Made by a program: the position numbers and the translations under genes. Shown here piece by piece: positions 43,779 through 52,977 of a stretch of 64,000 nucleotides of DNA (position 1 is the stretch's first letter; each line of letters starts with the position of its first letter). The DNA comes from Streptomyces antimycoticus (GTDB lineage: Bacteria; Actinomycetota; Actinomycetes; Streptomycetales; Streptomycetaceae). The stretch is from NCBI RefSeq assembly GCF_005405925.1, contig NZ_BJHV01000001.1:2170001-2234000 (forward strand), given 5' to 3'. Below the pieces are notes generated by a model. The model made no database searches. It saw only the letters and a list, made by a program, of their open reading frames with translations, and was not told the DNA's origin.

Positions 43779-45295
43779 CGACGAGCAAGACTTCGGAGTC
43801 GTCGGCCTCCGCTCCGCTGCTGGACCTGCAGGCGCTGGTGGTGGCGGTGCGCAGGCGCCGTCGCCTGTGGTGCTCCTTGGCGCTGCTGGGGCTGCTGGTC
43901 GGTGGGGCGGTGGCGGTCCTGCTGCCACCACCGCCGACCGCGGTGACCAAGGTGCTGGTCGCGCACAAGGAGGACCAGCCGAACGACACGGGAACGCTGA
44001 TCCGCACCGACGTGGCACTGCTGCAGACCACGCGGATCGCCGACAAGGCCCTGCGGTCCCTCAAGTCCCCGGAAAAGCCCGAGGACTTCATGCAGGACTA
44101 CCGGGGTACCGGCTTGACCAACAACGTGCTGCAGATCACGGTGACAGGCGACAGCGACGCGCAAGCGGTGGCCCGCGCCAAGGCGCTGGCCGACGCGTTC
44201 GTCGCGGACCATGTGCGGCGGATGCGGGAAACCGCGAAGGCCGAGTCCAAGGCCCTGCTCGACCAGCGTGACCGCATGCGGGACGAACTCACCCGGGTCA
44301 ACGAGGAGATCGGAGATCGGTCGCCGGAGAGCGATCCAAAGGCGTCGGCGGGCATCGAGTCGCTCTTCGCCCGCCGCGCCGAGCTCAACTCGCGGATCGC
44401 CGAATTCGACCAGCGCGCCGCGGAGGCGCGCACCGGCACGCCCAAGGTCGTCTCCGGTACGCAGATCGTGGACGCCCCGCGCGCGGTGCGGTACTCCCTG
44501 CCCAAGGCCGCCGTCACCGACGCCGCGATCGGGCTCGTCCTCGGGCTCGTCCTCGGGCTCGCGCTGGCCGCGGTCGGCACGGTGGTGGCGGACCGCCCCG
44601 TGCTGCGCCGGGAGATCGCGGCGAACCTCGGTGCCTCGGTCATCGCGGAGCTGCCCCGCCGGTCGGGCAGGCTGTGGCAGCGCCGGCGCACCCGGGCGGC
44701 ACGGATAAGGCTCACCACGTCCCTGGCCCGCACCGTGCGCGACTCCGCGGAACCGGTGTCGCTGCTGGAACTGGGCTGTGCGCGCAGCACGAGCGCGATC
44801 GCCCTGGACGTCGCCGGGGCACTGGCGGCGGACGGCCCAGTGGTCATCGTCGATGGGCTGCCCGGCCAGCAGCTCGCAGGCCGCCGCCCGAAGCCAGGAG
44901 ACCCGACCGTGGTCGGCGGCGAGCGTGCCGCGGCCGTGCCGGATCAGGAGCGCCGGCTCGGAGTCGGCTCGGTCGCGCCCGGCACGGCGTGGACCGACCT
45001 CCAGTACCTCGGCACCCAGACCGTGCTCGTCGTGCGTGCCGGGCACGGCAGCGCCGCATGGCTGCACACCGTGGCGCGGCAGCTCGCGGACCAGCGCATT
45101 CCAGTGATCGGTGTGGTGTTGATCGACCCCGATCCGCGTGACCGGACCGACGGCACGTTATGGGACGGGCTGCACATCGCGCTGCGGGGCCATGGCGAAC
45201 GACCGGCCCGGCAGAACGTGAAGGACCGGCTACGGACGGAGCGGCTGCCGATGTGGGCCGCACGGGTCCCGGACAGCGACCAGGAGGCGCGGTAG
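43775..45295 (+). CDS. Second Wzz-like protein with degenerate BY-kinase-type domain
   Basis: 506 residues from GTG 43775, which overlaps the previous TGA and has GGGAGG upstream. Two helices (LWCSLALLGLLVGGAVAVLLPPP and DAAIGLVLGLVLGLALAAVGTVVAD) flank a coiled-coil periplasmic-type region. The C-terminal domain resembles bacterial tyrosine kinases (VSLLELGCARSTSAIALDVAGALAADGPVVIVDG) but the P-loop is GCARSTS rather than G-x-x-GxGKST and there is no C-terminal tyrosine cluster. It would therefore be a structural partner of the first Wzz-like protein rather than a kinase. Tandem polymerase-regulator genes of this kind are seen in actinobacterial exopolysaccharide loci. Confidence 0.75.
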   Translation: MTTSKTSESSASAPLLDLQALVVAVRRRRRLWCSLALLGLLVGGAVAVLLPPPPTAVTKVLVAHKEDQPNDTGTLIRTDVALLQTTRIADKALRSLKSPEKPEDFMQDYRGTGLTNNVLQITVTGDSDAQAVARAKALADAFVADHVRRMRETAKAESKALLDQRDRMRDELTRVNEEIGDRSPESDPKASAGIESLFARRAELNSRIAEFDQRAAEARTGTPKVVSGTQIVDAPRAVRYSLPKAAVTDAAIGLVLGLVLGLALAAVGTVVADRPVLRREIAANLGASVIAELPRRSGRLWQRRRTRAARIRLTTSLARTVRDSAEPVSLLELGCARSTSAIALDVAGALAADGPVVIVDGLPGQQLAGRRPKPGDPTVVGGERAAAVPDQERRLGVGSVAPGTAWTDLQYLGTQTVLVVRAGHGSAAWLHTVARQLADQRIPVIGVVLIDPDPRDRTDGTLWDGLHIALRGHGERPARQNVKDRLRTERLPMWAARVPDSDQEAR

Positions 45296-45298
45296 GAC

Positions 45299-47233
45299 AT
45301 GTGTGGCATCGCAGGCACGTACCGATGGCCGGACGGGAAGGTCGTGACCGACCGGCTCACCGACACCCTCGCCCATCGCGGTCCGGACGGGGCGGGCCGG
45401 TACGGCCATCGCGCCGGTGACGGCGAAGTGCACCTCGGGCACCGTCGGCTGGCCGTCATCGACCTGTCCGGGACCGGCGCCCAGCCGATGGTCTCGGACG
45501 GCCTCGCCCTGACGTACAACGGCGAGCTGTACAACGCGCCCGAGCTGCGTGCCGAGCTGACAGCCGCTGGGGTGCGCTTCCGCGGTACCTCCGACACCGA
45601 GGTGCTGCTCGAGGCCTGGCGGCGCTGGGGCACGGGCTGCCTGCCCCGGCTGCGCGGCATGTTCGCGTTCGGGATCTTCGACGAGCGCACCGGCGACCTG
45701 GTGCTCGCCCGCGACCAGCTCGGCATCAAGCCGCTGTTCCTGCTCCGGCGCGGTGCGGGCCTGGTGTTCGCCTCCGAGCTCAAGGCACTGGCCGCCGCCA
45801 CCGGCGAGTCGCTGGAGGTGGACCATGCGGCGCTGGTGGCCTCGCTGCTGTACTACTGGGTGCCGGACTCACGGTGCGCGTTCCGCGAGGCGGAGAAGCT
45901 GCCGCCGGGGAGCTGGCTGCGATTCCGGGCCGACGGCCGGGTGGAGCGCGGCCGGTTCTGGGACCTGAAGGACGTCGCCGCCGAGGGGCGGGAGCGGGCC
46001 CGGGCCGGCGAGCAGCCGGATGTCGCTGCCGTCGTCGAGGAGTCGACTCGGCGCCATCTGCTCTCCGATGTACCCGTGGCGACCTTCCTCTCCGGCGGGC
46101 TGGACTCCAGCTACCTGACCGCGCTGGCGGCCCGCGACCGACCCGGGATCTCGGCCTACACGATCGGATTCCGTGCCGAGGACGCCAGGTTCGAGGCGAT
46201 GCCGGACGACCTGCGCCATGCCCGGCGGGTGGCCGAGCGGTTCGGCGTCGACCTGCACGAGATCGAGATCGCGCCGAACGTACTCGACCTGCTGCCGGAG
46301 ATGACATACCACCTGGACGAGCCGATCGGCGACCCCGCCGCGATCAACACCTTCCTGATCTGCTCGGCAGCCCGGGAGGCCGGGGTCAAGGTGATGCTCT
46401 CGGGGATGGGTGCCGACGAGCTGTTCGCCGGGTACCGCAAGCACCTGGCCAACCTGCTCGCGCTGCGCTACCAGCGCGTCCCGCGGCCCCTGCGGCGCGG
46501 GGTGTCCGCGGCCGTGGACCGGCTGCCGGTCGCCACGTCCCGCCGGGGGTATCGGTCGGTGCGCTTCGCGAAGCGGTTCCTCTCCTTCGCCGATCTGCCG
46601 GAGGAGACCGCGTTCCGGCGCAGCTACACCATGTACGACCAGGACGAGCTGCTCGCCCTGATCGACCCGGACCTGGCCGGGACGGTCGAGGACGTGCTGA
46701 CCGAACATGCGGACATCTACCAGGACAATGACCTCGACGACTTCGTCAACCGCATGTGTCTGGGCGACGCCCGGATGTTCCTGCCGGGCCTGAACCTCAC
46801 GTACACGGACCGCTCCAGCATGGCCGCGTCGACCGAGGTGCGGGTGCCGTACGTGGACGTCGAGGTGGTCAAGGCAGCGTTCGCCGTGCCCGGGAATCGC
46901 AAGATCGTCGGACGGCAGGGCAAGGCCGTCCTCAAGGAGGCGGCCACCTCGATCCTGCCCCGGGAGATCGTGTACCGGCCCAAGGGACTCTTCAGCGCCC
47001 CGCTGCGGGCCTGGATGAGCCGGGATCTGGCACCGCTGGTGCGCGAGGTGGTCAACGACGGGGTGCTCGTCCGTTCGGGGTTCCTGCGCCGCGACGCGCT
47101 GGCGCGGATGGTCGCCGAGGACGCCGCCGGACAGCGGGACTTCTCCAAACATCTGTGGCATGTGCTGACCCTCGAGTACTGGTATCGCGACGCGACCTCT
47201 GGGTCCGGCCAGAGCACTCGGTTAACGGCTTAG
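45299..47233 (+). CDS. asnB: Glutamine-hydrolysing asparagine synthase-family amidotransferase
   Basis: 644 residues. Cys2 of MCGIAGTYRWPDG is the glutaminase nucleophile; LAHRGPDGAGRYGH, GHRRLAVIDLSGTGAQPM and TYNGELYN complete the GATase_6 domain. The synthetase half has the pyrophosphate loop FLSGGLDSSYLTALAARD, the helper residues YHLDEPIGDPAAINTFL and MLSGMGADELFAGYRKH. The enzyme class makes an amide from a carboxylate, ATP and glutamine. Placed inside a polysaccharide locus with a uronate-forming dehydrogenase, it more likely amidates a sugar acid or nucleotide sugar than makes asparagine. It starts 4 bp after the Wzz-like gene. Confidence 0.92.
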   Translation: MCGIAGTYRWPDGKVVTDRLTDTLAHRGPDGAGRYGHRAGDGEVHLGHRRLAVIDLSGTGAQPMVSDGLALTYNGELYNAPELRAELTAAGVRFRGTSDTEVLLEAWRRWGTGCLPRLRGMFAFGIFDERTGDLVLARDQLGIKPLFLLRRGAGLVFASELKALAAATGESLEVDHAALVASLLYYWVPDSRCAFREAEKLPPGSWLRFRADGRVERGRFWDLKDVAAEGRERARAGEQPDVAAVVEESTRRHLLSDVPVATFLSGGLDSSYLTALAARDRPGISAYTIGFRAEDARFEAMPDDLRHARRVAERFGVDLHEIEIAPNVLDLLPEMTYHLDEPIGDPAAINTFLICSAAREAGVKVMLSGMGADELFAGYRKHLANLLALRYQRVPRPLRRGVSAAVDRLPVATSRRGYRSVRFAKRFLSFADLPEETAFRRSYTMYDQDELLALIDPDLAGTVEDVLTEHADIYQDNDLDDFVNRMCLGDARMFLPGLNLTYTDRSSMAASTEVRVPYVDVEVVKAAFAVPGNRKIVGRQGKAVLKEAATSILPREIVYRPKGLFSAPLRAWMSRDLAPLVREVVNDGVLVRSGFLRRDALARMVAEDAAGQRDFSKHLWHVLTLEYWYRDATSGSGQSTRLTA

Positions 47234-47251
47234 GAATGCAGAGGAGTTCGG

Positions 47252-49459
47252 GTGAAACAGGTTGTGCAGAACTACAAGAGCGGCGAGCTGGCGGTGCTCG
47301 ACGTGCCGGTGCCGGGGTGCAAGCCCGGCGGTGTGCTGGTCCGCAGCGCCTACTCGCTGATCTCCACCGGGACCGAGCTCATGAAGGTGTCCGAGGCCGG
47401 CATGTCAATGCTGGGCAAGGCCCGCTCCCGGCCCGACCAGGTGGCCAAGGTCATGCAGAGCGTGGCCACCAACGGGGTGCCCGCCACCTACCGCAAGGTG
47501 ATGGGCAAACTGGACTCCTACACGCCGCTGGGCTACTCGCTGTGCGGGGTGGTCGAGCAGGTCGGCGTCGGGATCGACGATGTGAAGGTCGGCGACCTGG
47601 TGGCCTGCGCCGGCAACGAGCACGCGCTGCACGCCGAGTTGAACTGGGTGCCGAAGAACCTCTACGCACCGGTGCCGGACGGCCTCGCGCCACGGCACGC
47701 GGCCTTCGGCACCGTCGGGTCGATCGCGATGCAGGGCGTCCGCCAGGGTGAGTCTCGGCTCGGCGAAGTGGCGCTGGTCATCGGCCTCGGCCTGATCGGG
47801 CAGTTGGTGGTGCAGCTCCTCGCCGCCTCGGGCGTCCGCGTCGTCGGGGCCGACCCCGACCCGGCGCGCTGCGAGCTCGCCGCGGGCCTGGGCGCCGCGG
47901 CCTGCGGCGATCCCGCGTCCACCACCGTGGAGGCCGCCGTCGCCGAACTCACCGGCGGGCACGGCGTGGACCAGGTGTATCTGGCCGCCGGCGGCGGCAG
48001 CAACCAGCCCGTCGAGCTGGCCGCCCGGCTCTGCCGGGACCGCGGCCGGGTCGTCGACATCGGCAAGTGCCGCCTGGACCTGCCGTGGAACGCGTACTAC
48101 GAGAAGGAGCTCGACGTCCGGTTCTCCCGCAGTTACGGCCCCGGTCGCTACGACCCTGAGTACGAGCTGGAGGGGCGGGACTACCCGATCGGCTACGTGC
48201 GCTGGACCGAGCGCCGCAACCTGGCGTGCTTCCTCGATCTCCTCGCCCGCCGCAGCGTCGACGTGGAGCCGTTGGTCTCCCACGTCGCCGACTTCGACGA
48301 CGCCGTCGAGACGTACCAGCGCCTGAAGGACGGCGGCCTGAAGGCCGTGACCGTGCTGTTCCGGTATCCCGGGCACCCCGACCAGGCCGTGGAATCAGGG
48401 GAAGCGGCGGCCCCGGCGGTGGCCGTGCCCGCGGTGAGGCCACGCAGCGGTGGAGCGTCCACCCCGGCCCGGGCCGTCCCGACGCCGGTGCGCCTCGCGT
48501 TCGTCGGCGCGGGGAACTACGCGACGTCGATGCTTCTGCCGCACCTGGCGCCGCGCGACGGAGTCGTGTTGTCGACCGTCGTCACCACGACGGCGCTGTC
48601 CGCGGCCAACGCGCAGCGGAAGTTCGGCTTCGCCGAGGCGACCACCGATCTGGACGCCGTGCTCGGCGACCCGTCCATCGACGCGGTGTTCGTGGTCACC
48701 CGGCACAGCTCACACGCCGAACTGACCCGAAGAGCGCTGCTGGCCGGCAAGCCCGTGTTCGTGGAGAAGCCCCTGGCCCTCACCGAGGACGAACTGGCCA
48801 ACGTGGTCGCGGCGGTGGAGGAGTCCGGCAACGACCGGCTGCAGGTGGGCTTCAATCGCCGGTTCGCGCCGCTGCTGCAGGAGGCCAGGAAGCGGTTCGG
48901 CGCCCGGACCGGTCCGGCGAACCTCCGCTACCTGGTCAACGCGGGCCGCCTCGCGCACGGCAGCTGGTACCTCCAACAAGGCACCGAGGGCTCGCGGTTC
49001 GCCGGCGAGGGCGGACACTTCATCGACACGGCGAGCTGGCTGCTGGATTCCGACCCGGTCTCGGTGTACGCGGTCGCCACGTCCGGCCACGAGGACCTGC
49101 AGGTCGTGCTGCGCTACCCGGACGGGTCCACCGCCACCATCAGCTACGTCACCAGCGGCCCGGCCGACTTCCCCAAGGAGACGCTGGACCTGGTCGCCGA
49201 TGGCAAGGCGTTGCGGCTCGACGACTTCGTCCGTGCCGCTGTTTACGATGGCGGCCGCAAGCGGTGGATCAGTTCGCGACTGCCCAAGGCCCGGGACAAG
49301 GGCCAGTCGGCCGAGCTGGCCGCGTTCATCAAGGCCGTGCGGACCGGCGGGCCGATGCCGGTGCCGCTGGAGTCGCTGATCGCCACCACGACGGCCACCC
49401 TCGCCGTGCGGACCGGCCTGGCCGGCGGTGCGCCGGTGACGTTGGCGAGGGCGCGATGA
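47252..49459 (+). CDS. Bi-domain oxidoreductase: zinc-type MDR fused to Gfo/Idh/MocA
   Basis: 735 residues. Residues 1 to about 365 form an MDR dehydrogenase (GTELMKVSEAGMSMLGKA, YSLCGVVEQVG, VALVIGLGLIGQLVVQLLAASGVRVVGADPD). After a linker rich in Ala/Pro/Val, residues from about 410 form a Gfo/Idh domain (RLAFVGAGNYATSMLLPHLAP, VFVEKPLALTEDEL, GFNRRFAPLLQEA). Such fusions occur in surface polysaccharide loci next to heparinase II/III genes; a two-step oxidation/reduction of a nucleotide sugar or polymer-derived sugar is plausible, but no reaction is established to my knowledge. GTG start with GAGGAG upstream; the stop overlaps the next start (ATGA). Confidence 0.9.
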   Translation: MKQVVQNYKSGELAVLDVPVPGCKPGGVLVRSAYSLISTGTELMKVSEAGMSMLGKARSRPDQVAKVMQSVATNGVPATYRKVMGKLDSYTPLGYSLCGVVEQVGVGIDDVKVGDLVACAGNEHALHAELNWVPKNLYAPVPDGLAPRHAAFGTVGSIAMQGVRQGESRLGEVALVIGLGLIGQLVVQLLAASGVRVVGADPDPARCELAAGLGAAACGDPASTTVEAAVAELTGGHGVDQVYLAAGGGSNQPVELAARLCRDRGRVVDIGKCRLDLPWNAYYEKELDVRFSRSYGPGRYDPEYELEGRDYPIGYVRWTERRNLACFLDLLARRSVDVEPLVSHVADFDDAVETYQRLKDGGLKAVTVLFRYPGHPDQAVESGEAAAPAVAVPAVRPRSGGASTPARAVPTPVRLAFVGAGNYATSMLLPHLAPRDGVVLSTVVTTTALSAANAQRKFGFAEATTDLDAVLGDPSIDAVFVVTRHSSHAELTRRALLAGKPVFVEKPLALTEDELANVVAAVEESGNDRLQVGFNRRFAPLLQEARKRFGARTGPANLRYLVNAGRLAHGSWYLQQGTEGSRFAGEGGHFIDTASWLLDSDPVSVYAVATSGHEDLQVVLRYPDGSTATISYVTSGPADFPKETLDLVADGKALRLDDFVRAAVYDGGRKRWISSRLPKARDKGQSAELAAFIKAVRTGGPMPVPLESLIATTTATLAVRTGLAGGAPVTLARAR

Positions 49460-51450
49460 CGGTGAACCCGGGGAGTCCGGGCTGGTACCTGCGGCGGCTG
49501 TCCCGGATGGGACCGCGGGAGGTCGCGGGCCGGGTGGGCGACGCGGCGCGCAGGCGGCGGTGGCGGTCGGCGCGGCCGGACTGCCCGAGCGTGACCGGCG
49601 CCCGGTTCACCGCGGTGCTGCCCGCCGGGACGATCGCCGCGGTGTCACCGGACGCCGCGAAACGTCTCATCGCCGAGGCGGACCGGCTGATGTACGGGCA
49701 CGCCGAGTACTTCGGGGTGGTCCGCGACGACCTGGCCGACCCGGACTGGTGGTGCGACCCCAAGACCGGGCGGCGGGCTCCGTGGGGCTACGCCTTCAAC
49801 CTGCCGTACCGGAACGAGGACGCGGTCGGGGACATCAAGCAGATCTGGGAGCTGTCCCGGCATCAGTACCTCACCGTGCTCGCCGCCGCCTACGCGATCA
49901 CTGGGGACGAGCGGTACGCCGAGCGCGTGGCCGCGCACCTGCGGTCGTGGTGGGCGGCCAACCCACCGCTGCGCGGCGTGCACTGGATCAGCGGCATCGA
50001 GCTGGGGATCCGGTTGCTGTCCTGGGTGTGGATCCGCCGACTGCTCGACGGCTGGCCGGGCGTGGCCGGGCTGTTCGAGGGCAATCCGGTGGCGCTGAAC
50101 CAGATCTGGCACCACCAGCGCTGGCTGGCCGCCTTCCCCAGCCGGGGATCCTCGGCGAACAACCACGTCATCGCCGAGGCCGCTGGGCAGTTCGCCGCGG
50201 CCTGCGCGTTCGGCTGGTTCCCCTCCTCGGCGCGCTGGCGGGCCGGCGCGCTGCGGTCGCTGGAGCGGCACCTGCGCGGCAACACCTTCGACTCCGGCCT
50301 CAACCGCGAGCTGGCCACCGAGTATCACGGACTGGTGCTGGAGCTCGGCCTGGCCGCGGTGGCCGAGGCGGATGCCGCCCGCGTGCCGGTCCCCGCGTCC
50401 ATCCGGCTGGTGCTGCTGCGGATGACCGACGCGCTCGCGGCCGTCGTGGACAGCCGGTTACGTCCGCCGCGCCAGGGGGACGCGGACGACGGGCACGGTC
50501 TGGTCGTGGACGGCACGGGCACCGACCGCTGGGCCTCGCTGCTGGCCACCGGGGACGCCGTGTTCGGCCGTCTCGCCTGGTGGCCGGAAGTGACCGGTAC
50601 CGATGTGCGTACCCCGCTGCTGGCCGCGCTCATCCGGCCGTACGCGACCATCGCGGCCGCACCGGTCGTGACCCGCCCGCCAAGCCGACCAGGCCACTTC
50701 GCCGACGCGGGGCTCACCGTCCTGCGCGGTCCGGGAGAGATCTGGTGCCGCTGCGACGGCGGTCCGCACGGCTTCCTGTCCATCGCCGCGCATGCCCACG
50801 CGGACGCGCTGTCCGTGGAGGTCCGGCACGACGGGGTCGACGTGCTCGCCGACCCGGGGACGTTCTGCTACCACGGGCAGCCCGAGTGGCGGCAGTACTT
50901 CCGGTCGACCCTCGGCCACAACACCCTGCAGGTGGATGGCGGTGACCAGTCGGTCTCCGGGGGCCCGTTCCTGTGGACCCGGCATGCCCGCAGCCGCGTC
51001 CTGACCGCGGACACCTCGGACACCTCGGACACCTCCGATGGGAGGACGGCCCGCTGGTGTGCCGAGCACGACGGTTACCAGCGGTCCGTGCACCGCCGCC
51101 GGGTGGAACTGGCCATTGCCAGCCGGGAGTTGACGGTGGTCGACGAGGTGCGCGGTCCGCGCCGGGACGTACGCCTGGCGTTCCACCTCGGCCCGGCCAT
51201 CGCCGCGGACCTGGTGGGGAACCGGGCAGTGCTCACCTGGACCCGGGACGGCGAGGGGCGTTCCGCGGTGCTCGACCTGCCCGGGCAGCTGTCCTGGCGG
51301 GCGCATCGCGGCGAGACCGACCCGCCGCTGGGCTGGTACTCCGCCGGATTCGGGCGCAAGGAACCCGCCACCACGCTGGTCGGCACCGGCTTCGCCGACG
51401 GCACTGCGCTGTTGGGGGAGTTCACCACCGTGCTCAGGTTCCACGGCTAG
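49456..51450 (+). CDS. Heparinase II/III-family polysaccharide lyase-like protein
   Basis: 664 residues, no signal peptide. The alpha/alpha-toroid N-terminal half has WGYAFNLPYRNEDAVGDIKQIWELSRHQYL, WISGIELGIRLLSW and SSANNHVIAEAAGQFAAACAF with the Asn-Asn-His of the catalytic groove, followed by ELATEYHGLVLELGL with Glu/Tyr/His. The beta-sandwich half has HAHADALSVEVRHDGVDVLADPGTFCYHGQ and GHNTLQVDGGDQSV, with metal-site histidines. The family includes heparin and alginate lyases (PL12, PL15, PL17, PL21). Lacking an export signal, it may act on cytoplasmic intermediates or be exported by an unusual route. A 9-bp triplicate adds TSDTSDTSD near residue 520. Confidence 0.87.
   Translation: MTVNPGSPGWYLRRLSRMGPREVAGRVGDAARRRRWRSARPDCPSVTGARFTAVLPAGTIAAVSPDAAKRLIAEADRLMYGHAEYFGVVRDDLADPDWWCDPKTGRRAPWGYAFNLPYRNEDAVGDIKQIWELSRHQYLTVLAAAYAITGDERYAERVAAHLRSWWAANPPLRGVHWISGIELGIRLLSWVWIRRLLDGWPGVAGLFEGNPVALNQIWHHQRWLAAFPSRGSSANNHVIAEAAGQFAAACAFGWFPSSARWRAGALRSLERHLRGNTFDSGLNRELATEYHGLVLELGLAAVAEADAARVPVPASIRLVLLRMTDALAAVVDSRLRPPRQGDADDGHGLVVDGTGTDRWASLLATGDAVFGRLAWWPEVTGTDVRTPLLAALIRPYATIAAAPVVTRPPSRPGHFADAGLTVLRGPGEIWCRCDGGPHGFLSIAAHAHADALSVEVRHDGVDVLADPGTFCYHGQPEWRQYFRSTLGHNTLQVDGGDQSVSGGPFLWTRHARSRVLTADTSDTSDTSDGRTARWCAEHDGYQRSVHRRRVELAIASRELTVVDEVRGPRRDVRLAFHLGPAIAADLVGNRAVLTWTRDGEGRSAVLDLPGQLSWRAHRGETDPPLGWYSAGFGRKEPATTLVGTGFADGTALLGEFTTVLRFHG
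51010..51036 (+). repeat. (GACACCTCG)3 minisatellite in the heparinase-like gene
   Basis: Two exact copies of GACACCTCG and a third with final C; the array encodes DTS repeats in a loop. Because the unit is 9 bp, copy-number change would lengthen or shorten the loop without breaking the frame. Confidence 0.8.
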
Positions 51451-51458
51451 GGGGGCGC

Positions 51459-52976
51459 GTGGGGATCAAGAGGCGGCACTGGGCGTTGGCGGCACCGCTG
51501 GCGCTCGCCCTGCTGGCGGCGACCGGCTGTGAGAGCACGCCGGGCGCCCGGGCGAAGCCGACCGCTGTGCCATCCACGTCCGTGGCCCGGGTGTGCGCCA
51601 AGCCCGCGGCCGGGCCGGCGAAGCCGCCGGCGGGCGCGGTGACGATCGACCCCGCGGTGGCCGGTGACCTGGCTGCGAAGACCAAGAGCAGCCCCCGGAA
51701 CACCACGTTCTGGCTTCGACCGGGCACGCACAGGCTCGAGTCCAACCGCTACGCCCAGGTCATCCCCAAGGAGGGGGACCGCTACCTCGGTGCGCCGGGC
51801 GCGGTGCTCGATGGCCGGAAGAAGAACCAGTACGCGTTCGGCGGTACCGCCCGCAACGTCACCATCCGCTACCTGACCGTGCGGGGTTTCGTCGCGCCGC
51901 ACGACGAGGGCGTGGTCAACCATGACTCGGCCGACGGGTGGGTGATCGAGCACGCGACGATCCGGAACAACTCAGGTGCCGGGCTGATGGCCGGTGCCCG
52001 CCAGCGGGTCCGCGCCAGCTGCCTGCGCGACAACGGTCAGTACGGCATGAACGCGTACAAGGCCAAAGGCCGTATCAGCGGCCTGGTGGTCGAGGGCAAC
52101 GAGATCGTGGGCAACAACACCGGCGACTGGGAGCGGCGGCGGGAGGGCTGCGGCTGCACCGGAGGCATCAAGTTCTGGGCCGTCAACGGCGCCGACATAC
52201 GCGGCAACTGGGTACACGACAACCGCGGAACAGGGTTGTGGGCGGACACCAACAACAACGACTTCCGCATCGAGAACAACGTGCTCGAGGCCAACGACGG
52301 TGCCGCGCTGATCTACGAGACCAGCTACAACGCGGTCATCCGGAAGAACACGATCCGGCGGAACAACTGGGTCGAGGGCCGCAAGTATGCCGACCGCGGC
52401 GACACGTTCCCGTATCCGGCCATCTACCTGTCCGAGTCCGGCGGCGAACCACGGATCCGAGCCCGCACGGACAAGATCGAGATCTACCGGAACGTGCTGG
52501 AGAACAACTGGTCGGGGATCACCCTGTGGGAAAACGCGGACCGGTTCTGCAACAGCCCGGCCAACACCTCCTCAGGTGACTGCACGTTACTGGTGAAGAA
52601 CACCGGCCGCTGCGCACCGCCGGCGATCGCCACCGCACCGCTCTACGCCGACTGCCGGTGGAAGACCCAGCGGGTGGACATCCACAACAACCGCTTCGTG
52701 CTGGACAGGTCCGTCGTCGACTGCACGGGGAAGTGCGACCGCATGGCGGTGCTGGCCAACTACGGCACCTATCCGGACTGGTCGCCGTACCAGGGTGAGC
52801 GGGTGGCCGAGGCGATCACCCGCAGGCAGCACAACCGCTGGCACGACAACGTCTACCTCGGACCATGGAAATTCGTCGCCCACGACCCGAGCCGGATACT
52901 CGACTCCTGGCAGTGGCAGGGCACGCCGTACCAGCAGGACTCGGGCAGCACATTCCGCGCACGGGACGGTGGGTGA
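51459..52976 (+). CDS. Right-handed parallel beta-helix lipoprotein
   Basis: 505 residues from a GTG with GGGGG upstream. The signal peptide ends in a lipobox (ALLAATGC-ES), so the protein should be membrane-anchored outside the cell. The rest has PbH1-type repeats about 22 residues apart (NVTIRYLTVRGF, WVIEHATIRNNSGAGL, VEGNEIVGNNTGDW, IRGNWVHDNRGTGLWADTNNNDFRIENNVLEANDGA, IEIYRNVLENNWSGITLW). This fold is used by pectate-lyase-like enzymes, alginate C5-epimerases and tailspike-type depolymerases. With the AlgD-like and heparinase-like genes next to it, an epimerase or lyase acting on the secreted polymer is plausible. Several Cys (CTGG, CNSP, CTLL, CAPP, CRW, CTGKC) suggest disulfides. Confidence 0.85.
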   Translation: MGIKRRHWALAAPLALALLAATGCESTPGARAKPTAVPSTSVARVCAKPAAGPAKPPAGAVTIDPAVAGDLAAKTKSSPRNTTFWLRPGTHRLESNRYAQVIPKEGDRYLGAPGAVLDGRKKNQYAFGGTARNVTIRYLTVRGFVAPHDEGVVNHDSADGWVIEHATIRNNSGAGLMAGARQRVRASCLRDNGQYGMNAYKAKGRISGLVVEGNEIVGNNTGDWERRREGCGCTGGIKFWAVNGADIRGNWVHDNRGTGLWADTNNNDFRIENNVLEANDGAALIYETSYNAVIRKNTIRRNNWVEGRKYADRGDTFPYPAIYLSESGGEPRIRARTDKIEIYRNVLENNWSGITLWENADRFCNSPANTSSGDCTLLVKNTGRCAPPAIATAPLYADCRWKTQRVDIHNNRFVLDRSVVDCTGKCDRMAVLANYGTYPDWSPYQGERVAEAITRRQHNRWHDNVYLGPWKFVAHDPSRILDSWQWQGTPYQQDSGSTFRARDGG

Positions 52977-52977
52977 G

